From contig JAGPNK010000016.1 of NCBI GenBank assembly GCA_020746835.1, positions 558,001-622,000 on the forward strand: DNA of 64,000 nt. The letters run 5' to 3'. The notes below the pieces were generated by a model, which was not told the origin of the DNA, ran no database searches, and saw nothing but the letters and a program-made list of their open reading frames with translations. This stretch comes from Stachybotrys elegans. Taxonomy: Eukaryota > Ascomycota > Sordariomycetes > Hypocreales > Stachybotryaceae. A program made the translations under genes and the position numbers. Below are positions 9,028-21,350 of the stretch, piece by piece (the stretch's first letter is position 1; every line of letters starts with the position of its first letter).

Positions 9028-12000
9028 TCACTTCGACTTATATCTCCAATGCCATCGTCCACTGCTTGTGCCTTTGTCGCCATCTCCACTGTCACGTCGT
9101 TTATCGGCGCGCTTGCGGAACGGCAGATATCTTCCCCAGCCTTTCTTCGTTGAGGGTTGGCTTTGCGCTTCGCTCTCGTGCTCTTGGTCTGTCGCATCTT
9201 TGGCTGCCTCAGAAGGCTGACTTCCTCCTTCTGGCTTGGCAAGGTCGTGATGTTGTGTCTGCTCAATCTGCTGCTCTGGGGAGCGTTGCCCGGAGCCAGT
9301 CAGATGAGGGGTTTCTGGCTGCGTGACTTCGCTTTGAGCTTCGCTTTGAGCTTCGCTGGGCGTCACTGGCACGCTGTCGTCTTCGCTGATGGTAGGGCAA
9401 CTACTGGCAGCTGATGATGAAATCCACGACTGCCGTGTCAGGTAAGTCTCCCGGGCTCGATCCGGTGACAAGAATACGCCAGAGTTGCGTATGATTGAGC
9501 CGACATCGTAGGCTCTTTCCTTCCCTTTCCCCTTATCCACGCCCTTGCCTTTCTTCTAGTCTCCGTCTTGCGCTGATCTCGCCTCATCTGTCGATCGAGC
9601 TTCAGAGTCAGAGTCTGTCCCTGCGAGCCTGATCTACGGAACGCTGGCCTTCGGTTCTGGCTGATTCTCGTCGTCGTCGTCGGAATCTGAATCTGCATTG
9701 ACGGGCATCCTAAGTGCCGCGGCCTCGCCAACCTCCATTTTGTGGAGCTGCTCCATCTTGATCTGGCTGTCGAGTGCCTGCTCTCCAGTCATGGTCTCGA
9801 ATTCCGGCTCGTCATCCTCACTATCGGAATCGCTATCGGCGCCGGTGCGGCTCGACGACGGAGTCAGACCACGGCGCTCCTCCGTTTGAGTGACCTGAAG
9901 AGTAGATGGGCCTGGCGACCTGGGCAGATGAGAACTGTGGATGGGTTTGATGGTCGGATCAAAGGACGCAGGCAGCCCGAGGACTTTCGCTACCTGGTGG
10001 GCCTCTTCATCCGGGGAAATCTTGGCCTCCAGTTCGTATACGTCAAGATTATCGATATCGGCCTCGTGCTGCCCACTCGTGGCAGCCAGCATGGCAACGT
10101 ACGTCCTACGAGTCGCATCGTTCGCGCGCTTGACCTTCTTCTTAATTCGCTTCTCCGTCGGCCTCACTATGATGACCGGTACGGGAGAATACTGCAGACA
10201 ATACTTCGAGAATGAATTGCGTGTGTTGACAAGTCCCTGAATGCCACCCAGGGATCTACCTCTGGTGCCCACGATGAGCATGGCGGGCTGGTACATGGAG
10301 ATCTGCCGAGATGATGCAATGTTAGTCCTGTGGCATCTGAGCAGAGAGGGGCAGCAGCCAAGTATTCTCACCAATCGCTGGAAGGTTGTATGCAATCGCC
10401 CTGCTGCATACTCTAGGATCACGCTGATAGCACGGTTGGGACCAGCCTTCTCAACAATGGCCTCGAGCATGGCCTGGGCCTCATCCTGGTACTGTTTGTC
10501 GATGCGCACCTCCTTTTCAATCACGCGGACACAGATGATTTCGTCACCGTCATCGACCAGTTCCTCCAAAAGCCACTGGAGCGCGTAGTCGGAGTACGCA
10601 TGTTCGTCGACCCCGACCATGAACGTTCGTGACCTTCGGCGTGCCTTATAGCCTTTGTGCTTCGCCGTGAGCGTCAATGCGGGAGTGTTGTTCTTGGTCG
10701 CTTCCCCAATGGGGAGGTTGTCAAAAGCGACATGTCGTTGGAACCTATCGGGGGCGGGTTCCGTTAGCGCGACCGTCATTGTCTAGGAATTTGTTTCTCA
10801 AAGAAATATCTAATCAAGGGTCCGGAGATGACAAGGTGACGTCTGGGGATGCAAAGCGAGCGGGGATGAAGGGAAGGATATATGAGAGGGGCGGAAGCCT
10901 TGAAGCAACCGAGGGTAAAAACGATGGTCGCGCTTGCGGGAAATTCGGGACTAGCATCGTGGCTGTGAGGCCTCGAGCCGGGGCGGTTGAGCTCTGTCCA
11001 AGCTGCCCGTCCAGGGAGCTTCCCACTGATGATCCCACATGCCATACGGTATACAGCGGCGCTCGACAGCGACGGCGGGGTAAAAGGATGCTGGGCGGTG
11101 GGGCGTTGGTTGCTTCAGACAAGCCCAGGAATCAGGAGGCCCTAGTCGCTCAGGCCGATGTGCAATGGTATGTTTGCAGAGGCATGGGCGTGTAGCTTTG
11201 AAAACTGCGGACTGCGCCATCTTGCGCACTAACGAGATGCTCGCGATCGAGAGCAAAAATGGCAGGAATGATGCCGGCATGTGCTTCGGCTTTGCCGCCA
11301 GCTGTTCTGAGTCCTGACACCGGAGCAGGCTAGCGCATGTGTTTCTGCAACCAGGCCACGGATTATGCATATCGCTCGCGCAGAGACCCATGCAGAGTGC
11401 TTCTTCAGGCTTCGGACCAGCCTATAGCTCAAAGCCCTGGTCTGTGACAGGTCGGGGAAATATGACCATTGGGGCAAAAGCGTCGAAGAACACCACCCCC
11501 TTGGACGGAATGATGTGCCGAGATTGACGTACATCGGCATACCGGCACAGTAAGATGATACACGAGAGCGGCACTCGCGCGCTCTACATATATGCTGTGT
11601 CGTGCCCTGCAGTCGCCTTGTCCAACGACTTCAATGCTGTACCATGGCCCGGCATACGACGTGCATATGCATGCAACACGGCGCCACACGACTTTCTCGA
11701 CAACCGGCCAGTGCGTGAGGAGTGCCACGACAAAGAAAGACATTGCTTACCTGTCATGAGGAGGAGAGCTCGCCCTTATGCGCCCGGCATCAGTTCGCCT
11801 TTGATCGCCCTGCGGTAGGGATGGGTTGCGCGGGCGTCGAAACGTCACCGATGAGACTGACGATTTTCGATCAAGTCCCGCCTTGGTATCGCTGCCATCG
11901 TTGGCCTCTGCGCCGTTATCATTGTCTCCAGGCCTCGGGGGTTCCGTAGCAAGAGACACGCTAGATCTCCGCTCCGACGAACCGTCAGCCTCGCTCGTCT

Positions 12001-12139
12001 TGACGCTGGTGCCTGATCCCTCAGCAATGCTGGGGTCCGTAGGGAAGTACTCCGTCTTGGACGTTCTCTTATCTGGAACCACTGGAGTTTTGGGCGAGAC
12101 ATCGGAATCCGGGCTATGCACCGGCGAGAGAGTGTCCAT
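9028..12139 (-). CDS. Universal stress protein (Usp) domain protein with a 1 kb first intron (649 aa)
   Basis: Exons 12139-11751, 10744-10372, 10302-9643 and 9555-9028 sum to 650 codons. Exon 1 encodes a Ser/Pro-rich tail (SSVSSVTFRRPRNPSLPQG) and ends at a strong CAG|GTAAGC donor. The next acceptor (CTAAC...GATAG) restores frame to give HDR-FQRHVAFDN. The Usp domain follows (FMVGVDEHAYSDYALQWLLEELVDDGDE... then MLIVGTRGRSLGG and VPVIIVRP). The C-terminus is acidic and Ser-rich, then basic (GRYLPFRKRADKRR). Intron 2 (69 nt, with ACTAAC) and intron 3 (87 nt) are multiples of three. Intron 2 is stop-free; intron 3 carries two in-frame stops, so reading straight through would end at 9634. The intron 3 donor (GTTCCG) is weak and is the least certain part. 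Usp proteins bind ATP or sense stress; the exact role in fungi is unknown. Confidence 0.78.
10745..11750 (-). other. Unusually long (1,006 nt) first intron of the Usp gene
   Basis: Perfect donor CAG|GTAAGC at 11751/11750 and GCGCTAACGG...CGATAG acceptor ending at 10745. Other introns here are mostly 46-75 nt. An ATG at 10779 inside the intron is in frame with exon 2 through the acceptor, so a transcript starting in the intron could encode an N-terminally shorter Usp protein. Confidence 0.65.
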
Positions 12140-15100
12140 GCTGTGGTGGGAGATGTCTCAGGCAGACGACGAGCCAAGCTATCGTCTCAAAGCCTCGGGC
12201 GTCGATGAAGCTCGAATAATGGTGATTGGAAAGAATGCTAAGGTGTTATGGATGTGATGGTGCTCTGACGGGCACTTGCTAGGAGCGGTCTGGAAACGCA
12301 GCTTCAAGCTAGGTAATGTATCAAACGACAGAGTTGAAGTGTGGTGTGATCAAGCTGCCGGTTCTGGAAGACGGGCTCGGATAGGCTGGAAGCTTCAGGC
12401 CGACGCGACAAGTTAGCAGAGCCCAGCGACCACGGTGAAGATGCAGGATGAATTAGTAGAAGAGAGGTTCTGCCAAGGACAGGAGGCGGGAAAAGGAGGG
12501 ATATAAACTACGGGCTGCGCAGATAACGGCATGCGCACTCACAGACAGGTAAGTCGGCAAGTACTCATAAGAGAGAGAGAGGGAAGGAGGGTAGGCGATG
12601 CAGGTGATGATTGACCAGGCAGGTGTGAGAAAAAAAGGTACCTTTGCGTGCGCGCACTACCACTTTCCCGCCAAAAACTTGGTCGGAAAAAAAGAAATCG
12701 ACAACAGAGGCTGACGATGAAATGACAGATTCAATACGAGCGGGAGAAAAAAAAAAATCGGGAGTCGAAGGAGCTGCCAAGAGACAAGGAGAAAAAGAAA
12801 AAAAAGACAAGCTGATGCGCAGCTGGCAGCTGTTGCTGATTGATGCGGAGCGCGCCGAAGCACAGTGTCCAGTCCAGCCGTTCGTGTTCGCGCACACACA
12901 AAAAATGCAACGCGGTGAGCAGCGACCTACGTCAGGACTCTGGAAACCCACAGTTCCGATAATGGTATCCGTGACTTGCTGGTACCTTTGTCGGGGGCGA
13001 GCACTCGGTTGAGACCTTCTATCGGTGACCCTGCAGCTGGCCCACGAGGTGTTGAGAAACAAATCGATTCGCTGCTGAGATGACGAGCGAGGGAGACGGC
13101 CCGGGGAGGTGGTGTGAGGCTTGCAAAAGCCCGTCCGCAACGTCGCGCGCGTTACCAAGGTCTGACAGGTACAAGGAGCAACCCGGGAGGAGGGAGAGTG
13201 AAGTAGGGTGCGGCAGGGCAAATGATAGGCCGTGAGAGATGGGAGATGGTCTTATCTAGCCGAAGAAGAGGAGAAGGAGAATGAGGAGGAGGAGGAGGAG
13301 GAGAAGGCAGAAGAGAGGCGTAGCGGGAGCGAACCTTGCTTCTCGTACTCCGTGACACCTACCAAGGGAAAGGCCAGAGTGAGCTACGGCGAACTCTGCC
13401 AAACTCCCTCCAGAGACCTTCAGAAAGGAAGCGAGGGCGGAGCAGTAGCAACAGGAAGGTAAGGATCAGGTAGGGAGGGAGACAAGGTAGGGGTAGCCCG
13501 TTGATGGACTCTCTAATCCGGACTACTACCACAAAGGTTGACCCGTTCAGCAGGCAGACAGGTCGGCGGAAGCAGAATGATATGGGGGGACGGCTGCAAG
13601 TGGTTGTCGTTTCAATCCAGAAAGGCTCTCTCCCTGCCGGCCTATTCACTGCCTAGTTGCTGCTCGTCCCTATTAAGTTATACTTAAGCTCAAACCTCCC
13701 AAGTGGAAAAGCATGGGGAAGAAGCGAAAAGAAGAGCGAGAAAACTGGCCCAAGGTATCCGTCGGCCAGGGGGGTTGAGCACGGGTGTGAGTGGAGAGGA
13801 GGAGCGGGCCGGCTTGGGGTCGTCTGGCGAAAGAGAACGAGAGGTCGCTGGTCCATTTGTGTGTGAATCCTTGCTCCAAGCAGAGACAAGAGATGAGAAA
13901 ACTATCATTTCCAGGCTAATCTGCTCCATCCAGGCCTGCCTCCGCGAGCCATGCTGCTCATTCCCTGGTCATGGTGGAACGAGGGGGAAAGACGGGACAG
14001 GCAGACGGGAGAGAAAAAAGTTGGTTCATCAGCTCACCCGCCTCGTCCCCTTGCCCTCCGCAATACGCTCCGCTGGCCTGGCCTGGCCAGTCCCGGGACT
14101 AACACTGAAAGAAGAGGGGAAGCTTGAATCAAGACGGACTGGCGGCGAGGCGGCGGTCACGTCCACGCGAAGACGGAACGGGACAAGACACACGGGCAAG
14201 TTGTGTCGGTCAGGACAGGCTCGATCCAACCCTACCTCGCCTTACCCTCCACCTTCGCGCGCGCCGTCAAGTCAGAGGAGGCGGCGATATTGATGTATGG
14301 CAACCAATAGAAGCCTAGGCCCGGACAGATGGGAGATTGAGCTCGCTCAACAGATTTACAGTACTAATGGCCAGATAACAAGCATGACATGTCACCTCCG
14401 ATGCCAGCCGTTGGTCAGTACCTAGCTAGGCAGCACACCACTCTGGCGTAGCAACGTCACAGTCACAACAATCATTGTCGCTGATATACCATGCCTGATA
14501 TGCCCGCATCTCTTGGCAGTCTCGCGGGCGCACACATAATCCGTTAGCCTAGCGAAGTGCCATGCCCAAGCCGTGTCCATCCTAGGGCATTCTTGGCACA
14601 GGCGGTGATGACGAGCCAGACGCCACCACGGTAGCAATGAAAGAGAGAGAGAGAGGGAGAGAGGGCCAATTACCCATGTCTTCCAAAAGAAGGAAGCCAC
14701 CGGCCAAAGCAGCCAAACAGAACATTTTACCAAGCTGGGAAGCTTACGCACCCATGGGCTGGCTGGGGTCTATCGGCTTTTGCATCCGTGGCTGAGGGAA
14801 CGCCGAGACTTATCTCCTCGCCGCTATTTCGCGTTGTGTGCGCTGAGAGGGCACTCGCATCCATCCGCATCCGCAGACGGGGGACAGAGTGCGCGCGGTT
14901 TCCCACCACATGTGATAGCGCCAAGCGGTTCTCGCGGTGCCGTTGCCCGGGTTCTTGGCGAACCTCGACTCCCCTCGTTTTGAGTGCCGATCGGATGCTT
15001 CATCGTCTGCGCAATGCAATTTCCGGATCTGGGCCCTCCTGCTGATGCAAGCCAAGCCTGGTTTTTTGCGGCGGGCAGGCAACTTCTCCTCCTTTCTTTG

Positions 15101-15980
15101 CCTGGGGCTGGAAAACATGCTTCTGTTGATGGATTTTCTCGTCAGCCACTCAGCGGCACAAACAAAGTTACCGAGATATTAAACTAGGCAAGTAGGGGTT
15201 CAGGACAAGGGTCACGATGCGTTGTTGTGTCACACGAACAAAGAAGCTTAAGCATCCCCTGCACTTCGCGCCCTTCTGGGCCACTCGGTACTTGCTGACG
15301 AAGCCAGCCGGAGATTCAGACATGCTCGTCTGACCATCATGTGGTTGCGCGACTGCAGGTAATCAATCAATCGCTGCTAATTAGCCCAATGAGAGGCTGT
15401 CAATCCACGTTTCCTACTTTCAATGTGTCATGGCATATTACGTGGCGTGCGAGATGTGTTTGCAAGATATATGCCAAGGCACGCCTGACACGAGCAGTGG
15501 CATTGTGCTTGCGGCTCCTACAGTGGGTTGTTTGTCTGGTGGAGGCGTGCGCACGTACCGTAATTATAGCATCGTATTGAAACATCAGCCATGGATAGAT
15601 GGTGCGAGTCTGTCGCTGTGAATTACATCGTGATGAGCATGCGCACAAACTTACCACAATATGGCACCACCCTCACTCCGGCGCATTCACGTAGCAAGCC
15701 GACCCTCTTGTGAAGCAGATGGTTTCAAGTCATTTGAATTCATTACATCTTTTCATCCCTTCAACCTGAAGCTGTCCTGGTGGCCAGTCATATTCTTCAA
15801 GTCCATGAGCAAATTCCCCCGCCTAACGTGAGGCTCCCAACTCCGAGACGCCAGTGCCATGCAGCCTATATTTGGCGTGCACATCCGCCAAGTTTCCACC
15901 CGCCCTTGCCAAGCGGCCTCATGCGTGCCCTTAAATGCGCATGCAATTCACCTTGTAGCTGCGAGCCAAAGTCTTCCTGT
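12140..15980. other. Gene-poor 3.8 kb region
   Basis: No recognisable coding gene. It contains T-rich/A-rich tracts (12625-12800), a polypurine tract (13254-13322), a GA repeat (14641-14668), and open frames up to about 218 codons that lack ATG starts or family resemblance. The right end is probably the eIF3l 3' UTR. It may hold a long leader or promoter for the Usp gene, or noncoding RNAs; neither can be shown from sequence. Confidence 0.5.
13254..13322. repeat. Polypurine (GAG/GAA) tract
   Basis: About 70 nt of almost pure A/G on the + strand, rich in GAG and GAA, upstream of the Usp gene. Such tracts can form triplex DNA and often lie in fungal promoters as CT-rich leaders when read on the other strand. 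Confidence 0.7.
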
Positions 15981-17542
15981 CTAGTTGTACGTGCGGGAGA
16001 GGTTGCGGAGATACCAGTCGACCAGCTTACGGCCGACCTTGGCCTCCGAGATGTGGATCAGGTCCTGATACATGTTAGCTTCTTGTTTTCTTTTTCCTTC
16101 TTCTTCTTCTTCTTCTTCTTCTTCTCCATGGCAACTTACTCCTTGCAGGGCATAGTCAAGGTCGCTGACGTTGACCAGCTCACCCTCCAGTAGACCCTGA
16201 TCCTGCCATCGCAGCTGCTTAGTGCGCTGCTTGGTGACCATGAGCCACGATCGCAGCTCATCGGTAGGCACCTCGAGGAAGCCCGCCAGCTTGTTGAGGT
16301 CCATGGTGGTGTAGAGGCGGAGGTAGGACTTGATGGTGGGGCTCCACATGTTGGTCTTGACCTCATCCATGAAGATGGCCAGGTGGTGCTCGACGGGGTC
16401 GATGTTGGACTCGGGGTTGTCAAAGTCCGGGGGAACGGGGGAGATGAACTTGGGGCAGGCGGTGCGGAAGAGCTCCTCGAAGATGGGGAGGGACTCGGGG
16501 CCGCCACGCTGCAGCTTGAGGAGCTGGTCGCCATACTTCTCGCGCAGGGCGCTGTGGATGGTGTCATCCAGCCTCGTGGGGTGGAAGGCGACGCAGATGG
16601 CGATGAGGGCGTACATCTGCTCGTTCTTCTTGGTGATGGAGTCGTACTGCGCGTTCTTCTGGAAGTTCTTGGTTCGCGAGACGTAGACCAGGATGTGGCT
16701 GAACATGCGGATGGCATCGGCGTAGCGGTGCATCATCATGTAGGAGAAACCAACGTAGTAGTACGTGGTGAAGTGGGCAGCCATGACGCGCGCGAACATG
16801 GCCTTCTTGTTGAGCTCAATGTCGTCGAGCGTCTTGAGGGCGAGGCTGAAGTCACCCAGCAGGCAGTGCACCCGCAAAAGCCCGATGATGGAGAAGTATC
16901 CCAGCATGCGGTACAGGTTCTTGGAGCCGTACTCGCCGGCAACGGACATGGGGTCCTCGTTGCGCTTCATGGCAGCCAGCTGCTCGGTGATCTGAGATCG
17001 CTGGATGAGCGAGTACAGGACGTTGAGCACGCTGTAGCAGCCCCAGGTGTTGGGGTTCTCGCGCAGCATGCTCGACTCCTCCTCGTTAGAGGCCTGCCTA
17101 GCGATGCGCGATCGGTACGAAGAGAAGGAGTTGAACTGGTAGATGAACTCGTCAATCACGTCCCAGGCCCAGTAGTACTGCGCAACCGTATTAGCATCGC
17201 TCCCTTGCATCTTGAAATAGCGGGCACACCAACCGAAGGTGGTTCGAGATCAACAGGACCCTCCGAGTTGAGGATGAAGTGGAACAGGCTGCAGTACGAG
17301 TCGTAGCTCTGGAACTTGACCTCGAGAGGTGCGGAAAAGTCCAAGGGCTGGGCGGCCTGGGCGAGGCGCGACTGGATATCGTCCGTCTGCTGAGCCATGT
17401 TGAGCGACGTGGTCTGGCTGAGCTCATCGCCATCCTCGTACTGGACGTGCTCCTTGTACTCGGCCACCAGGGCCTCCTCCTCGACATCGCTGTCGTCGTC
17501 GATGGCGCGGGCCGGAGCCACGCCGTTCTGGTAGGATGCCAT
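15981..17542 (-). CDS. Translation initiation factor eIF3 subunit l (476 aa)
   Basis: Exons 17542-17234, 17177-16140 and 16064-15981; introns 56 and 75 nt; total 477 codons. The start ATG gives MASYQNG; an acidic N-terminus follows, then FHFILNSEGP...LEPPS joined to YYWAWDVIDEFIYQFNSF. The central region has FSIIGLLRVHCLLGDFSLALK and YYVGFSYMMMHRYADA (TPR-like helices), and the C-terminus holds a PCI-type region ending NLSRTYN. Length matches fungal eIF3l (about 475 aa). eIF3l is a peripheral subunit of the eIF3 scaffold on the 40S ribosome. Intron 2 contains nine GAA units and is in frame without a stop, so retention would insert 25 residues including a poly-Glu run. Divergent from EFL1, 572 bp apart. 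Confidence 0.93.
16098..16124. repeat. (TTC/GAA)9 repeat in eIF3l intron 2
   Basis: Nine TTC units on the + strand, inside the 75-nt intron 16139-16065 of the minus-strand gene. Confidence 0.9.
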
Positions 17543-18114
17543 GTTCGCGTGGATGGACTCGTTCGGTCGCGGCGGTCGAATCGAGTTTGAATGAGGGGCA
17601 CCCAAAATTTTGCTCGACTTTGAGGGGCGGCTGCAACTCGTCTCGCCAATTTTCGTGAGTGCTGTGCACCTTAGGGCTAGAAATATCGATACAACGATAT
17701 GGTGGGGGAATAGCGATTCAGTAAGCTTTCATGCATCTAGCGGGTCACATCGTGGTGGGGTTACTACCCTGTACCTACCTACCCATGGAGGGGCAGTGGT
17801 TACTGACGTCGATGCTTGCTTGGTCAGGATCTTCTTGGAGCCTTTGAGTCAGCTCTGGGGCCTTTTGTTTTGACTCACTTTGACTCATGCAGCCTGGAGG
17901 AGGCATTGCTGTCAGTGAACACAGATACTGACTGGTTATTAATAGGCTCGAAAAGGCCGTTTCCCCAACTCCATATATTATACGAGAGAAACAAGGGGAA
18001 TCCAGAAGCGCTCAAGTAGCCCCGCGGCAGCAAAACTTGGAGAAGACGGAAAAAAAAGTTGAAAGTCGATCACAACATCCCACCTAGAAGAAAGTCCCTA
18101 TATTATCCACGACG
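17543..18114. promoter_or_regulatory. Shared divergent promoter region of eIF3l and EFL1
   Basis: 572 bp separate the two start codons. No other coding feature is seen, and no clear TATA box, as is common for housekeeping promoters. Confidence 0.5.
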
Positions 18115-21100
18115 ATGCCGGTTGTAACTCCTGATAAGTTGGCCAGCCTACAGAGGCAGTCAAACGATGTCCGCAATGTACATACACCATCCCATCCGTT
18201 GCTGAACCCTGCTGACAATCCCAGATCTGTATATTGGCACATGTCGACCATGGAAAGACGTCATTAACAGATGCCTTGCTGGCTACCAATGGAATCATCT
18301 CTCCCAAACTGGCTGGAAAGATTCGCTACCTCGATTCAAGACCAGATGAGCAGACTCGAGGAATCACCATGGAGTCGTCAGCAATATCCCTCTTTTTCTC
18401 CATGCTCAGGCGATCAGCCCCGGATGCCGCCCCAGAAGCCAAGGAGTATCTCATTAATTTGATCGATTCCCCGGGCCATATCGATTTCAGCAGCGAGGTC
18501 TCTACGGCCTCTCGCTTGTGCGACGGAGCTGTAGTGCTGGTAGATGCTGTCGAAGGAGTCTGCAGTCAAACAGTTACAGTGCTGCGACAGACGTGGACAG
18601 AGAAGCTGAAACCTCTCCTTGTCATCAATAAAATGGACAGGCTCGTTACAGAACTGAAAATGACGCCGGGAGAGGCCTACATCCACTTGAGCAAGCTATT
18701 GGAACAAGTCAATGCCGTCCTGGGCAGCTTCTTCCAAGGCGAGCGAATGGAGGAGGATCTCAACTGGAGAGAGAAGATGGAAGAGCGTGCTACTGCAGCG
18801 GCGGCAGCAAAAGAGTCGGCGCTGGCGGATCAAATCAATGATTCAGGAGAGATCCAGTTTGAGGAGAAAGACGACGAGGAGATTTACTTTGCACCGGAGA
18901 AGAACAACGTCATCTTTAGCAGTGCCATCGATGGCTGGGCCTTTACCTGCCGACAGTTTGCCAGTTTGTACGAGAAGAAACTGGGGATCAAGAGGGGGCT
19001 GATGGAAAAGGTCCTTTGGGGGAACTTCTACCTCGACCCCAAGACCAAGAAAGTCCTGGGACCCAAGCATCTCAAGGGCCGCAACCTCAAACCCATGTTT
19101 GTGCAGCTTGTCCTGGAACCGGTCTGGACGGTCTATCAGGCTACGATTGGTGGCGACCACGGAAAAGGCGATCCAGTCATGCTGGAAAAGGTCACGAAAT
19201 CGCTCAACCTATCCATACCCCCTCATGTCATCAAGGCTCGAGATCCTCGACTACTCTTGACCACAGTGTTTGCTTCGTGGCTGCCCTTGTCCGTTGCTTT
19301 GCTGGTATCTGTGGTTGAGTCTCTCCCCTCCCCTCCAGCAGCACAAGCAGCGCGAATGCCGGAAATGCTGGAGGACTCCCCCGGAGCAGAACATATCGAT
19401 CCGGCCATAAAGGAAGCCATGGTATCATTCAAAGACGACAAATCAGACCCGGTTGTGGCATATGTCAGCAAGATGGTGTCGGTGCCGGAAAGCGAGCTGC
19501 CTGAGAACAAGCGACGTGCGAACCAAATGACTGGCGAGGAGGCCAGAGATCTCGCCCGGAAGAAGAGGGCCGAAGCAGCACGAGCACAAGCCCTCAACGG
19601 CGATAATGCCGTTGCCAGTGTTGGCGATGCGCTCGAGACAGTCAACTTGGATGACTACGCTCCAGAAATGGAGGAGCAGCAGGTTGATCCAGAGCACTTG
19701 ATTGGATTTGCTCGCATTTACTCTGGAACATTGTCCGTGGGCGACACCCTGTATGTGATTCCACCAAAATGGTCACCTGCAAACCCCCATGCCGAGCCCA
19801 AACCCCAAGAAGTTACCGTCTCTGCTCTGTACATGCTTATGGGCCGGAACTTGGAGTCTCTCAGCTCTGTACCTGCAGGTGTCGTGTTTGGCATTGGTGG
19901 GCTAGAGGGCAAGGTGTTGAAATCGGGCACCCTTTGCAGCCGACTCGATGGTGCAGTCAACCTGGCAGGCGTGAGCATGACGGGCAATCCTATAGTTCGA
20001 GTTGCTCTGGAGCCTGTTAACCCAGCCGATCTCGATAAGATGATCCAAGGCCTCCACCTCCTGGTCCAGAGCGACCCTTGCGCCGAGTACGAGCAGTTCG
20101 AGAACGGAGAACATGTCCTGCTTACCGCCGGAGAACTGCACTTGGAGAGATGCCTGACCGATCTCAAGGAGCGGTTTGCAAGGTGCGATATCCAAGCAGG
20201 CGCTCCTATCGTACCATACCGAGAGACCATTGTTCGAGCCGAGGAGATGAGGCCACCAGCGAACAAGGAGCAGGGCCGCGGCTATGCCTCGGGGACCACG
20301 AGTTCCAAGCAAGTTGAGATGACCCTCAGAGTCAGACCTCTCCCAGCAGATGCGACCAGCTTTCTCCTCAAGAACTCAGATGTCATTAAGCGACTCTACA
20401 GCGACCAGAAGCGGTCGAATGAAGGAGATGGGGAAGGCGAGGAGCAGGTAGAGGCGGATACCGAAGTCACGGCTGGGGCTCTTTTGTCAGTCGAGGACTT
20501 CAAGTCACAGTTGCAAAAGCTGCTGGAAGCTGGCAGGGGACGCGAGTTCTTCAAAAACGCGGTGAACCAAATCGCCGCATTTGGACCTCGAAGAACCGGA
20601 CCCAACATCCTCATCGACAACACCAGTGGCGGCATTTTCTCCAAGGTCTTTACCGATGCTGCTCCTGAAGTGGCACCTCGAGCGGGAGAGACACTGCACC
20701 CTGCGCACCTGGCAGATAAGCTCGCGTACGCTTTTCAGCTTGCCATGGCCCAAGGCCCGCTCTGCAACGAGCCCGTACAGGGAGTCGCTGTTGTAATTGA
20801 GGATATCTCACTACACCTCCCCGAAGATAGCATGTCGGCGCGAGACAATCTTGGTCGTCTGACTGGAGAGATTATCAAGTCGGCCCAATCACTCATTCGA
20901 ACAGGCTTTCTCGACTGGTCCCCTCGTATCATGCTGGCAATGTACTCGGTCGAGATCCAAGCTTCTACAGAAGTACTTGGACGTGTCTACGACGTGCTGA
21001 CTCGGCGCCGCGGCCGCGTTATTGCCGAAACCATGAAGGAGGGTACACCTTTCTTCACAATCCAAGCCCTCCTCCCAGTCGCCGAGAGTTTCGGCTTCGC

Positions 21101-21350
21101 GGATGATATGCGGAAGCGTACGAGTGGTGCAGCGCAGCCCCAGCTCATCTTTACGGGATTCGAAATTTTGGACGAGGACCCCTTCTGGGTACCTTTTACC
21201 GAGGACGACCTTGAGGATCTGGGAGAGCTGGCCGACAAGGAGAACGTGGCCAAGAGATATATGGACGGTGTGCGTCGGAAGAAGGGATTGTTGATAGAAG
21301 GCAGGAATGTTGCTACGGACGCGGAAAAGCAAAAGACACTCAAGCGGTGA
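18115..21350 (+). CDS. EFL1: Elongation factor-like GTPase EFL1/Ria1, 60S ribosome maturation (1062 aa)
   Basis: Exons 18115-18177 and 18225-21350, with a 47-nt intron. GTPase motifs in order: AHVDHGKT (26-33), RGITME (66-71), DSPGH (102-106) and NKMD (156-159). The EF-2-like domains follow; a charged insert near residues 390-470 (EEARDLARKKRAEAARAQ) sits in domain II, where EFL1 differs from EF-2. The C-terminus has the domain V sequence RRRGRVIAETMKEGTPFFTIQA. With Sdo1/SBDS, EFL1 releases Tif6/eIF6 from pre-60S particles in the cytoplasm. The insert and length (yeast about 1110 aa) favour EFL1 over EF-2 (about 840 aa). Its stop codon lies only 60 bp from that of the convergent monooxygenase gene, so the 3' UTRs probably overlap. 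Confidence 0.95.

Noticed and set aside
12565..13221. 218-codon open frame on the minus strand upstream of the Usp gene
   Set aside because: Begins with TTG, consists of Ser/Cys/Phe-rich low-complexity translation of T-rich DNA, and has no splice partner.
13703..14293. 196-codon open frame on the plus strand
   Set aside because: No ATG start and Arg/Gly/Ser-biased composition typical of chance frames in GC-rich DNA.
16383..17306. Long open frame opposite eIF3l
   Set aside because: Mirror frame of a GC-rich conserved gene; Val/Glu/Leu-rich with no motif.
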